A DNA stretch of 64,000 bases from Hemileia vastatrix (taxonomy: Eukaryota > Basidiomycota > Pucciniomycetes > Pucciniales > Zaghouaniaceae): contig JASXTE010000007.1 in NCBI GenBank assembly GCA_030280995.1, positions 6,454,001 through 6,518,000 on the forward strand, given 5' to 3'. A program made the position numbers and the translations under genes. Shown here one piece after another: positions 36,623-48,108 of the stretch (position 1 is the first letter of the stretch; each line of letters opens with the position of its first letter). The notes beneath the pieces were generated by a model. It was not told where the DNA came from. It did no database searches and saw nothing but the letters and a program-made list of their open reading frames with translations.

Positions 36623-36717
36623 GTCAACATAAACTATCAGGGGACTACTTTTGGTCTAGAAGATTTTCCGTGGCAATTTACGGTTTTGGACGGTGGATTT
36701 GGAATTCTCAAAGTCAA
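36623..36717 (+). other. Possible isolated exon
   Basis: Open segment reading VNINYQGTTFGLEDFPWQFT then VLDGGFGILKVK, preceded by a T-rich acceptor (TTTTTGCCTCCGACAG) and followed by the donor GTACGT. The codon pattern and hydrophobic rhythm look like a protein, but I do not recognise the family and see no neighbouring exon. It may be a captured host-gene fragment. Confidence 0.3.
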
Positions 36718-36774
36718 GTACGTATTTTTTTATCTTATAAGTTATTTTACTCAAATAAAAAGAGGTAGATTTTT

Positions 36775-37430
36775 ATAAATATTATTATAATTTATGCTTT
36801 AAAGTTACGGTAATGTAAATACTAAAAATATAAATAATAGTAATAAGTAATTTATATAATAAGTGTTTTGTAAAAATGGTAAGTAATGAGTGATGAAAAC
36901 AACACAAAAGAGAAGGCCTTTTATAGGCAAAAGGAGAGAGATAAAACACGGAGTTAACAACTATCCATAAGGGAGTGTGAGAGAAAAACCATTCAAAAAT
37001 AAGAATGTGCACATAACAAAGGTATATTAAAATGATGCGTCAATAAAAGGTATCACATTATTTGATATAGTTTTAGAGTTCCCTGAAATTGTCACACTTA
37101 GTGTAAAACATTTTGAAATAAAAATTTTATATTAACAGAATTTTAAATTTCTTAATAAAGAAATTTGAATTTTTTTAGTCTTCAGTATTTTAGTATATCT
37201 TTACTCCTTTTCATCCTGCTATTGAGCATGGTGTTAGGGAGTAAAAATATAAGGGACATTATTATTAATTTTATATAATTGCTAAATTTACTTATTGTAC
37301 TTAGTTAGTTTATTGTAAGTAAAACATAAGTAAATATAAAATAATTAATAATAGGAATTAAAAAGGCATGGCTTCATCTCAGTAAAATAAATAATTATTT
37401 TACTGGATAAGTCTAGTAGCTTGGCTGACA
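36775..37430 (-). repeat. A-prime-like LTR remnant
   Basis: It ends TTTTACTGGATAAG...GCTTGGCTGACA like the A-prime LTR (TTTACTGGACTCC...GCCTGGCTGACA), and shares the block around GGCCTTTTATAGGCAA with 22075-22135. The left limit is uncertain and no target duplication was found. Confidence 0.6.
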
Positions 37431-37820
37431 TCAACAGTCTTTACATCAATAAAAGTTGTTTGAAATGTCTCAAGCCAATAAATGATAGATCTCTTGACTG
37501 ACAGTTCAAACAATTGGGTGGCAAAAAGCACAAAATGCTATCAATTCTCTTGTGGTGATAGTTTAGGTGAGGAAAGGTACTGGACTATCATCTACTTACA
37601 CCACATGGAAAAAAGTGTTGCAAACTGTCCTGCAACAACCAGACTAAGGTATGTTCCAGCACAGAACTTAAAACTTTCAAGACTCAAATTGACCAGTGTC
37701 ATTTACTTGTGGGTTGCGACAGCAAATGATGTTGCTGCACATCTCTTTCCCTCTTCTTATTAGTTTCTTTGTTCTTTCCCTTGTTTTCTTTTCTTTTCTC
37801 ATTTCATTGTTCATAATTTT

Positions 37821-39314
37821 CAGGCTAAGATCAACTAAAAGAACATGAACTAGCTTGAAAGTCTTTGTGTAGAAGATTTATATGGTCCTATATGAATACT
37901 GTAGTGTGGATCCAACAAATAGTAAAATATAATTCAAAATAATGGTCTCAGTAATATAATTCTCACTATTTTTATATATGGCTTACAATCTTTTTAGTTG
38001 GTAGAAAAATAGAGTTTAATAATTCAGATACTACTCAAAAGACTTATAAAAGTACTAATTGATGTGTATTGTAATTGATTTGGTTATATGGTGTAAATTG
38101 TATTGATAAAGAATGTAGAAACACAACCCAAAAACCTCCTCCTTTTATACACACTGAGTCCCCCAATGATTCCCTTGATGTACCACCCAATACACAGTTA
38201 ATGACGCCTCCAAACAACTAATAGACATGCCCATCAACATTCCCAGTAACCCATGACATAACTAGAAGAGTAACAACCATCAAAATCCTGTAATAATAAG
38301 GAAAATCCATCAAAATTAAAGAATAAGATAAAAAGAGAGTATATGCGTATTAAACAATAATATAAAAGTCTAAAGGGGATTTTTTAAGGTTAATAATAGC
38401 TTAATAATAAGGGGGATTCAATGTAGAAATAATGGGGCTAATCCTGACATTATACTATGTGAAATTCCCATTTAAAAATAACCAATATTGACTGAGAAAC
38501 CACCCAAAAACTCAAAAAAGAGTGTGAGATGTGGGGTAACTACATGCAGTCCTTGGCAGGCGCTTGCATGGGTAAATCCTTGACTATTTTTAGGCAAATT
38601 TAAGCGTGGTGATGAAATAAGACACCAAGAGTGAGGTTAATAATGAAATTAGTGCATATAAAGAGGGTCAATGCATTATTAATAAAGCTAGGACACTAAA
38701 TAAGTGCCTCTTGCCTATTTTAGCATGTTTCCCCACAATGGGGGTAGAATGCGGGATGATTATAGTGTGAAAAAGCTAACTTTGCTAAAAATGAAGCTAT
38801 TCACATGGGAAAAATGCATGCAGTATGTGGCCAGTACACAGAAGCCATTTCTGGCATAAAAAACACCAAATTTGAAAAGTGTTATTTTTATGCATTTAAA
38901 TAGCCAAATCAATAGTCCTAAATTAGAAAAATAGATTTGTCAAAGCACAATTTTGATATTCTCAAATTTATGGCGCATATAGTCAACTTTTAAGTGAAAT
39001 AAAGCGCATTTCTTGTTTTTTGCATAAAACAGTGAAAATAACAGCTTTAAGTGTACTTTAAAATTATGTAGCCTTATACTCAAGTTTCTTAAGATTACCC
39101 TAACATATTCAAACTTTATATTAAGTACATAAGACTTATAAAAGATGGATATATGCATGTATATAAGGTGTTATAATGGCATATTTTGTATATTATCATA
39201 ATTTTACTTATGTATACTGTTTGTGTACTCTTAATTATTATTCCCATGTATAGTTCATGTGTTTAACATAACTTATAAGTACTTTTTACTCAGTCCTGGG
39301 GATATACAGGCTGA
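37821..39314 (-). repeat. Repeat E copy 2 (uninterrupted, about 1.49 kb)
   Basis: Collinear with the two halves of E1 at 21275-23930. On the minus strand it begins CAGCCTGTATATCCCCAGGA, like a family A LTR start. CAGGCTAA lies at its left edge and CAGGCTGA at its right. No gene is supported inside. Confidence 0.85.
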
Positions 39315-39829
39315 AAATAATCATATATATATATATATTTTTAAAAAAAAGTTATTTTTTGATTTTTCAGGAAAACCATCCCTTCCTTGCTTTTCTCCCT
39401 CTCCCTCTCCAAATAAAAAAACCAAAAAATAAAGAAATAAAGAGGTAAAATGCTTTAAGTTGAGTTTATTTGATAAATTAAGCAGCCATTGTCAAAGGGG
39501 CATTTCTGTGAACACTCACAGGTGTAAATGTGCAAAACTGAGGGACATAAGAAAATTAAATGATAATAAAATGAGCTGAAAAAAGTGAAAGGAGAGAGCA
39601 GTGACTTTTAGGACTGTTTAAGACACATTCAGCTGTAGCAGCGCATTGAGATTTGTGCTTTGTGATTTTAAAGGCCAGTTTTTGGCTTACAATCAGTTGT
39701 TGCAGGACAGCCTGCAACACCATTTTTCCACATAGCGTTATAAAAATATTTAGATAAGTCAGTGTTTGAGAAAATGAAAAGGTCAAAGATTTCTAGAATA
39801 CACTGCAACAAATATTTGTTTTGTCTTAA
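39315..39829. other. Non-coding stretch with an inverted partner at 37590
   Basis: Around 39700-39735 the sequence GTTGTTGCAGGACAG is the reverse complement of CTGTCCTGCAACAAC at about 37627, with weaker similarity extending on one side. The minus-strand ORF 39556-39786 has no recognisable domain. Nothing else is seen. Confidence 0.4.
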
Positions 39830-40206
39830 GGCACAACAATGGCACAAAGGCTATGTAACAGTTATATAACCATTGTTTTTAGCATTTAAAGGTCTTAAAA
39901 CGGGTCTTAAGTGCAAAAACAATTGTTTAGTAACTGTTGCATAACTGTTGCGTAATTGCTGCGCCCCATGGCCTTATGGAGAAATGAAAATAGGTTTTAG
40001 TGATAGTGAAGTACAAGTTGAGCTGAATAAGCCAAGACTGGCAATCATCCATTACTGACAAACACTAAGGCGCAGGTTTGTTTTTCCATGGGGCGCAACA
40101 ATTATGCAACAGGTTTTTTTTGCACTTAAGACCCACTTAACACCTTTAAGTGAAAAAAAATTGCTTCCAAACTGTTGTCTAATTTTTGCATATTTGTTGT
40201 GCGCCA
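39830..40206. repeat. Foldback element with 120-140 bp arms
   Basis: 39830-39971 and 40086-40206 are imperfect inverted copies (shared GGGTCTTAAGTGCAAAAA, CTGTTGCATAA and TTGCGCCCCATGG on one strand), with a 114-bp loop. It has no coding capacity. Probably a non-autonomous foldback/MITE; the family was not identified. Confidence 0.75.
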
Positions 40207-40674
40207 TGACAGAACCAACATTTGTCATAATGTGTTAGGCTCCTTATGATTTATTCTAAAAACAGCTCATATGAAATTTGCATGAATTTTCTTTATATTT
40301 TTGAGAGTTCTCTGTTGCTGATGTCTTCTTTATGATACTGATACCTTATTGTTTGCCAATGAGAATAAATCAATTTAAAATAGGGAAACTGGACAGCAAA
40401 CAGAGAATGATGATGATTAAAGAAAGTGATAAGAACAAGGGATTGATGCAAGATTAAGACAAGGAATATTATAAGATATTATCGTAAAAATAAAATATAG
40501 GATGGTTGTGGAAAATGGAAATAGTTGCACCTTTCTTAAATAGAGGATGTTGGCTTTTAGACACTATTAGACTTCTGTGATCACTTGATTTTCTTTATTA
40601 TTTTTACCATTATTCTAGTTTTATTTAAAATTCACTTGTTGGGCAAGATTATTTCAGATAAATATATAATATTA
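40207..40674. other. Short non-coding stretch
   Basis: AT-rich DNA between the foldback element and the second MITE. I see no gene or repeat in it. Confidence 0.4.
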
Positions 40675-40873
40675 GGGGGTATCAAAGTTAGAAATCTTCC
40701 ATTTCAAAATATCTCTTTCTTCCACAAAATCAACCATGATTATTTTTAAAAAAATGCCATATTGTGCCCCCAAAAACACCTTTTTACTGAGAATTAATGT
40801 CAAGTTTGTGGCTTTCTTTTTGTGTTGTGAAATACCTTTTAAATAATTACAAATTTCTAACTTTGATACCCCC
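40675..40873 (+). mobile_element. Harbinger-type MITE copy 2 (199 bp)
   Basis: Near-perfect terminal inverted repeats: GGGGGTATCAAAGTTAGAAA at the left and ATTTCTAACTTTGATACCCC (plus one C) at the right. Preceded by TTA. Only five bases (TAATA) separate it from the left terminus of Harb2 at 40879. Confidence 0.92.
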
Positions 40874-41206
40874 TAATAGGGGGTATCAAATCTTACCAAA
40901 CCACAATTAGTGATCAGGAATTTTTTTTCCCAGGATAAGACATTATTATTTGCGGATAATTCTTATCCACTAGCCTCAGGGCTAGTGGACAAGGAATCTA
41001 AGATAATGCATTATACCGCATCTTATACCCCAATTTCCATTCTTAATTCCTTATCCCAAACTCATCACATCCATGATAAATTTTTAAGAAAGTCACATGA
41101 CTTATAATTGCTGATGCCATCCTTAAGTCTTTCCTCACTCTATGCTACTTAATTTTGGTGGCAAACACTGAAAGTTTTTTTCTATCTACACACCCCAACT
41201 GCACAT

Positions 41207-42502
41207 TTGGTGGTGAATTCCCACTTCCCTCATCACATAAGCCTTCCACCAAAAACTATGAAACATCTCTCTACTAAGAAGCTACTTCACTCAACTATGA
41301 ATGCTATCACTTTACTTTTAGTTCTTTACTATAAAACAGACTCTGATTTGGAAGATACTTTAGCCTATATGTCTTTTCTTTCCAAAAAGCATTACATAAA
41401 CCCAAGGGGGCCAAATCTTCATCATGATCCCAGATATTATTTCTGCTCCACTCTCAACATTCCTCAAATATTTAGAACTTCTCCCAATTCTTTCTTCAAA
41501 ATTTATTGACTCATCTCCAAACATCATATATTTCATAACAATTCTCAAAATAAACAGCATGATCCTCCTATTCAACTTTCTGTTGCACTATGTCTCTTTG
41601 GCTTGAATGGAAACGGTGCTTCTGTAAGACATTTGGAAAATCTCTTTACCATAGGAGATGAGACAGTGATATTGTACACCAAGCGCTGTATGATTTCCAT
41701 CCTTTCCCTAGAGTCTCAAACACTTGCTTGGCCAACTCCACAACAGCCACTTGAATCATCTCAAGTAATGCAAGCTAAAGGTTTCCCTGGATGTGTAGGA
41801 TTTTTTGATGGCACAACTATAACTTTGAGTTAAAAGCCTGCTTATGATGGCAACAATTATTTTGATCACAAAAAAAGGTTTCCTCAAAATGATCTCCAAT
41901 TTCACATCTTTCATAAACTCACTTTTTATTTTCTTTCTAGATACTCTATTACCGTTCAACTTGTATTCAATGTCAATAAAAAATTTATTGCTTTTCATAG
42001 TGGCTTCCCCAGCTCATGTCATGACTCTTCTGTCTTCCTAGGAGTAAGGATTTCTCAAACTCCTGACTCATACTTTGAAAAATCTCAGTACCCCCTTGCA
42101 GACTCAGCATATATAAGTGGAAAGTACATTACACCTGCTTTACATGGCGCAAATATAGAAAATGACCTCAAAACCACCTTTAACTATCACCTTTCCCAAT
42201 CAAGAGTATAGATTAAAAATGCTATTGATATTTTAAAGGGAAGATTTTCTAGTCTCTGGTAACTTAGAATCTAATTTAAAAAAATGGAAATAAAAACTGC
42301 AAATCATTGGATAATGACTTGCGTTATACTCCACAAGATCCTAGCTGATTTAAAGGATGAGTGGAATGATTTTTATGAAGAAGAGGATCCTGAACCAGCA
42401 CTGGCTCTCCCCTCCCTTGAATCACAAAACATTCATTCAAACGGCATATGCTCTGTCATTATGCCTATTACTCTCCAACATTATTCCTCACCACCCTTTT
42501 AA
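41207..42502 (+). pseudogene. Harb2 transposase (PIF/Harbinger DDE type)
   Basis: One frame runs through the whole region, interrupted only by stops (41507, 41831, about 42209 and 42260), with one intron at 41878-41940 (GT-AG, 63 nt) that restores the conserved HKKRYSITVQLVFN. Motifs: PPIQLSVALCLFGLNGNGAS (about 41561), the first catalytic D in GFPGCVGFFDGTTI, the second D in GFPSSCHDSSVF, LADSAYISGKYI, and ILKGRF near the third catalytic position, where Lys seems to replace the expected Glu. The C-terminal CVILHKILADLKDEWNDF (about 42312-42365) is typical. Start assumed near 41207; the N-terminus is uncertain. Dead, but with no frameshift in the core. Confidence 0.85.
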
Positions 42503-42971
42503 TTTTTTTTTTTTACTCTCCCAATTTTCAACTTCCTTGTTTTTTTCACTTGTGTTATTTTCATGTTCCATGTTTTATTCACTTGTGTTGTTTATTTTTT
42601 TGCTAAACTTCAATTTTGAATTAGCTATCAATTCTATTTTTTGGAAGTCTCATTTGTTTCATTTTATCAGCTCAACATGAAATTGCATATTTTCTGCAAT
42701 TGCAAAATTTTTCACTGTTTCATTTTTTCATTCATCCATCATATCCTTTTCCTCTTCCCCTCAAACATCCCTCAAATATTTTCAATTCTTCTATTTTCTT
42801 ATCTCATCTTTCAAGCTAAGTCACTTTTTTTCTTATTTTTGATTTTTTTACTTTCTAATAATTTATTTTTTTTATTTTTTTGTCCTGTAAGTGCTTTTTT
42901 TTGGTTTTCAAGGTTAGACTAATTTTGTTTTTTTTGTTTTATCTTTTATCTTTTTCTTTTTTCTTTTTTTT

Positions 42972-43835
42972 CACCCTCCATCATCCCCCTTTCCCCCCTT
43001 CTTATTTGCCTCCATACCCTCCTTTCTCCCCTTCTTGGCCACCTCAAGTCCCCCCTTTACCCCCTCCTTGTCTACCTCCATACCCACCTTTCTCCCCTTC
43101 TTGGCCACCTAAACTCCCCCCTTTACCCCCTCGATCCCCCCTTTAATCCCTCCTTTCCCACCTCAAACCCCCTTTAACCCCTCCTTGCCTGCCTCAAACC
43201 CCCCTTCACCCCCTCCTTGGCCCCCTCAAGCCCCCCCTTAACCCCTTATGCACACCTCAAACCCCCCCTTAAAACCCTCCACACCCCCCCCAGTGCCTAC
43301 TAATCAAATCACTATCGATTCAATAAGTTAATGAATGATTGCTGATGATTGTTCATTAACTTATCAAATTGGTAACAATTCAATAAGATAGCTGTAGGGG
43401 GTTTGTGCAGGGGTTTGAGGGGGCATTAGAGGTGGGTTTAAGGGGATGAAGGGGGGGGGTTGAGGTGGGAAAGGAGGTGTTAAAGGGGGATAAAGGGAGG
43501 GTAAAGGGAGGGTAAAGGGAGGGTAAAGGGAGGGTAAAGGGAGGGTAAAGGGAGGGTAAAGGGTGACTGAAAGTGGGGGTTTGAGGCAGGTAAGGTGGGG
43601 TTAAAGGGGAGGTAAAGGGGGGAGCTTGAGGCGATTAAGGAGGGGTTAAAGGGGGGGTAAAGGGGGGGTAAAGGGGGGTAAAGGGGGGTAAAGGGGGGTA
43701 AAGGGGGGTAAAGGGGGGTAAAGGGGGGGTAAAGGGGGGTAAAGGGGGGTAAAGGGGGGTAAAGGGGGGGTAAAGGGGGGTTAAAGGGGGGAGGATTGGG
43801 GGGATAAAGGGGGGGACTTTTTGGGGGGCATTTTG
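42972..43835. repeat. Giant C-rich/G-rich inverted repeat inside Harb2
   Basis: 42972-43290 is pyrimidine-rich with units such as CCCCCTTTACCCCCTCC. 43398-43835 is its purine-rich counterpart, with GGGGGGTAAA units repeated many times. Between them AATAAGTTAATGAA (43322) pairs with TTCATTAACTTAT (43352). The Pro-rich ORFs read here are artefacts of the repeat. Confidence 0.85.
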
Positions 43836-44481
43836 AAGCAAGAAACAAAAAGACTAATCTCTGCTTTTTAATAATTTTTTACAGAATTTTTTTCTCTTTC
43901 CCTTAGTTTCTCAACATTTCCCCTGTTTCTAAAAAAATCAGGTAATTTATTTATTTTTATTTGTGTTTGCTTTTGCAAATAGTTAATTATTCTGAAATTT
44001 ACTGAATTCAATCTTTTTTAATTTTATTTTAATAAATTGGATTGAAGGACATCAAGTGGTATTTTGAATAGCAGGTAAGTATTTTTTTTTTTTTTTTGGA
44101 ATTAAATTTACTGAATTTATTTTAATTTTTTTTATTTAATTTTTTTTTTTGTGATTTTGTTTGTTTTTTCAAGAACTTTATCTGGTATTTGTAAAACCAT
44201 TCAGGAATTATTTTGATTTTGATTTTTTTGCAATTTATTAAACAATTCATTTTGGTTTTTTTGTTTTTTTTAGGATATTACCTGGTATTTCAATCATATT
44301 TCAGATTTTTATTTTTATTTTGAATTTTTTTTTCACAATTTTTTACTGATTTTTTTGCAATTTTTTTTATTTTTTTTTCTTTTCAATTATTTTACTGATA
44401 ATTTTTTATTGTTGGAGTTTTTTTAATGTATTTATTTTTTATTTTTTTTGTTTTATAAATTTTTTTTTTCAGGATGTTACT

Positions 44482-45874
44482 ATGGAAAATTTAACTTTCT
44501 CATCTTCATTATCATCAATTTCTTCTGAATCATCTTTATCCTCTCTTTCTTCCTTGTCTTCAAATCTTGAAAGCTCCAAGGATAACCATCAAATATATAC
44601 AACTTCTTCTACTTTATCTTTACTTTCTTCTATCTCTTCAATGTCTTTAAATTCTATTTCTTCAATATATTCAACTTCTTCTTCTTTTCTTTACTTTCTT
44701 CTATCTCTTCAATGTTCTTCAATTCTCTTCCTTCTCCCAATCAATCTGAGCTTTCCTTACCAGAAAATAAAAAGCAGAAAATCATGGAACCAGCTAAAGA
44801 ATCAAGAAATTAAAAGAGAAAATTTTATCAAAATAGAAAATTGATTAGGATGAAGATATTTTGCAAAAAATTCTTTGGACATTTTGACAATCTCAAATTT
44901 TATAAGACTTCAATATCAAATCTTAAGAATTTTTTTTTTTTACAAAAACATCAAAAACTTTACAGAAGGCGGTATAGATCTTATTGTTTCAGTTGTAAAA
45001 AATGGATACAAACCACAATTAATCTTAGAAGTTCATTCATTTAATGGGAAAAAGGATGAAGTTTTTTGCCAGCTTTCTCATCTAATTTCTACTCTCTATC
45101 AAATGGCTTTGGTTTGACAACCCTTATCAAATAAGAATCTGATTTCAGGTGTCATGAAAGGTTTTGGCTGGTGACCAGGATATGATCAAGGAGTTTCTTT
45201 TGGTGTGTAAATATTTTTTTTATTATAAGTAATTTTTAATTTTGTCATATATTTCAGGAATTTATTCTTTATTTAAAGACTTGGAACCAGAGCAAATGGA
45301 AGAAGATCTGAAACAATGGAATTCTTTAGGATCATTAAATATTTACTTGGAAATTTGATTTAAAATATTATGAATTCAAGATTTTCAAAAAACCCATCAA
45401 CTTGCTTTAAAATCTGGTTTACTGAATTAGTCTGATCCTGAATGGGAAGAAGCAATAAATGCTTATGTTTTGTGTTATAATGTTATCATCACTTATAAAG
45501 GATTCTACAATAATTTTCATCTAGATAAACATGATAAGAATTGTCTAAAATTTAGAATTTTCTCTTATATTAATCCAGAGACTGGTGTTCCTATTCCATC
45601 ACCCTCTTCTGATGAGGGATATGGCCTTTATTTTCCTGACCTTAAATGTATTATAGATTTTGGTAGTGCCAATGGAATGGTTGAGGCTATATGGAATTCT
45701 TCTCAACATCTGCATCAAACAACTGAAGCACCTCTAGAATTCGATTCTTGTCAAGAATTTACCCATTTTGGCTGCTCATTCCAAATAAATGAAAGTCTTA
45801 TCAATTGTATTAATAGTCAAAAAAATTTAGATAAAAAAATTGTTCTTTGTAGATCTTTCAAGTATGGTAACTAA
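44482..45874 (+). pseudogene. TET/JBP-like 2-oxoglutarate/Fe(II) dioxygenase in Harb2
   Basis: The N-terminus (MENLTFSSSLSSISSESSLS at 44482) is Ser-rich. After frame breaks near 44800-44940 the body reads GVMKGFGW, then an intron of about 58 nt near 45200-45257, then EAINAYVLCYNVIITYKGFY. The iron-binding pattern is visible as NNFHLDKHDKN (HxD, about 45513), GLYFPDLKCIIDFG and IWNSSQHLHQTT (distal His, about 45700). This order fits the TET/JBP-like oxygenase family that is expanded in rusts and other basidiomycetes; known members oxidise 5-methylcytosine or thymine. At least three stops or frameshifts make this copy inactive. Its place between the transposase and the right terminus shows that it travels with the transposon. 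Confidence 0.65.
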
Positions 45875-46686
45875 AATATTATAAAAAATTTTCTATCATT
45901 AAAAATTTTCTTCCATTTTTTTCTTTTTCTTTCTCATTTATTAAATTTTTATTTTATTTTTTATCTTTTTTAATTTTTTTAAATTTTCCTTTTTATTTTC
46001 CTTTTTAATGTTTTTTATTTAATTTTGGATTTGTCTCTTCCAATTATTTTTTAAAGTTACGTCAAGATAGATTATTGGTTTTATATAATGGTGCATCTGG
46101 CCTTAGGTCATTCTACTGGCTATTATATAGAATAGGAAAACTTGATTTTGACTGGTGAAAATAATTGGTTAATGAAATTTTCATTTTTAAAATTTTTTTC
46201 CATTTGATCTCTTTGATTCAATAAATTTCAGGGGGAGTATTTCCAAATTTTCATATCAGACTTTAAAAATAATTTTGACTTGAAAATTTTGTGATACCCT
46301 TCCCTTAATTCAATATGGGGGGGTATTTCCAAATTGTAATATGAGACTTTCAAAAATAAAATTGACTTGAAATCTTGGTGACACCCATCCCTTACTTCAA
46401 TAAAATTCAGGGGGGAGTCTTGCCAAAGTTTCATATAAGACTTGCAAATTTCTTTACTTGAAAGAATTTTGGTGATACCCACCCCTAAGTTCAATCAAAT
46501 TCAGGGGTGGGATTGGGTAATTTTCAAATGTGACTTGAAAATTTTAATTAAAAAAAAATTTTTAACATTAAAAATTGAAAATTTTATTTAAAAAAGAATT
46601 TATAACATTAAAATATGAAAAATCAACTAATGATGGATAGAGTAAAGAAATACAGGAAATTAAGATAAAATTTTATGTACAATTAA

Positions 46687-48108
46687 TTATGAACATTTGA
46701 AGTGTGAGTGAAATATAACAAAATAGTCATCAAAAGATTTCTTTAAATGTTCAATTTCCTCAGCAGATTTATCAGCTTTAACACATTCTATCAAGAAATC
46801 TTTCTTCTTGGAACTTTCTTCACAATCAAGCTTATATTTCATCTGTTCCATGAGGTTTTGATGCTTGAGTGTTTTCTCCTCTTTCTTTGATTTTTCAATA
46901 CTTAGACTTAACTCAAATTTCTTCTCCTCCAAGTCTTGTGCCATATAATACTTCTGTAAAGAGAGCTGGTACTTCTTCTCCTCCAAGACTTGTGTCCTAT
47001 CATCCTTCTGTAAAGAGAGTTCAAACTTCTTCTCTTCCAAATCATGTACCATGTCATCCCTCCTTAAAGAGAGCTTGTCTTTTTTCTTTTAAAACTTTAG
47101 AGTTGCTTTAACAACTTTCACTTTTTCTAGAGTGATAAGAAATATTAACAAAAAGTAGAAGAAAAGCAGAGTTAAGTATTAAGAGGTTTGGTATCACTTA
47201 CCAGCATCACGTTTCTCCAAAAATTCTTTGATAGAAGAAAAAGGGGTTTGAGATAAAGTATCACTTTTTCTTCTTCTTTGAGAGTGGAAATTTAGACTAC
47301 TTGAAGCCCGTTGATTTTTGCTCAAGGTCACATTTTCTTCCTCATCATTGTTGCTGGCTTCTGACTCAGTTTATTGTGGCTCCTGAATTTGTTCTTCAGC
47401 CTATTTAGAAATAAGAAAATGTAAATAAAAAAAGAATTGGTAAGATAAAAGAAAAAAACCATACTTGATTTAGATCAGGTTGATTTATATAGCCATATGG
47501 ATCTATTGAAAAGATATCTTGATTTGTGGAAGTTAAATGAGGGGAGGCTTGAGTAGAAGAAGAAGGAAAAAGATTTCTTTTGACATCATGTTTCGAGATA
47601 GCATCTTCACTATCCAACATGTTTGCAGGATTAAAATCAGCTTACTCTCCAAAAGTAGCATCCATCTCTTTTAAGTATGGACATAATGAATCAATTTTAT
47701 TGTCTATGGATTTGATTCCCTTACTGATATTGAGGTCAGTAATACCAAAACAAGTAGAAGATGAAAGAGTCTTTCCTTCTTGTATTTGGCTTGATAATTC
47801 TCAAAGCGTTCATAAATCTGTTTAGGTAAAAGATCTATCCTTCCCTTGGTCTTATTCCATAATTCATTGGCCATTAGAAGATAAACATTGACTTTTGATG
47901 CTGGGGGCTATCCTACTTTTGTTGCATTTTTGGTACCAAAACAAGAATCATAGTTAGATTCAGTTTTCAGCCCGTTGATAAGAATGAGATGATAATCTTT
48001 TTTTAACTGAATGGTCTTTGATTTCTCAGCTGAGAGGGGGAAAGAGGGATTAGTGTGATTTGAAGAACAACTGGGGGAAGGCTGCCTTTTAAAAGATCTA
48101 TAATGACA
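46687..48108 (-). pseudogene. Harb2 Myb/SANT-like protein with coiled-coil tail
   Basis: Exon 1 runs from about 48108 to 47466, exon 2 about 47400-47208, exon 3 about 47129-46687; the two introns match those of the Harb1 paralogue. The ATG used in Harb1 is lost here. The N-terminal part (TIQLKKDYHLILINGLKTES) is the putative DNA-binding domain. The C-terminal exon is a coiled coil with three tandem 17-residue units of the type DLEEKKFELSLQKDD. Stops occur after KNATKVG, after FGE, in exon 2 and early in exon 3. In active Harbinger elements this protein partners the transposase and carries it to DNA; that is family knowledge. Confidence 0.7.

Larger units (their letters stand above)
36500..37557. 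repeat. Pair of 105-bp inverted repeats around an LTR remnant
   Basis: 36500-36608 (starting CACCACAAGAGAATCGATGA) is the imperfect reverse complement of 37451-37557. The 0.84 kb between them holds an exon-like segment and an A-prime-like LTR end. This could be a foldback element or an inverted gene duplication. Confidence 0.75.

Noticed and set aside
43400..43835. Telomere-like repeat
   Set aside because: The unit GGGGGGTAAA differs from the TTAGGG type and lies inside a transposon.
43480..43848. Pro-rich ORFs on the minus strand
   Set aside because: They result from the GGGGGGTAAA repeat and have no codon structure independent of the repeat.
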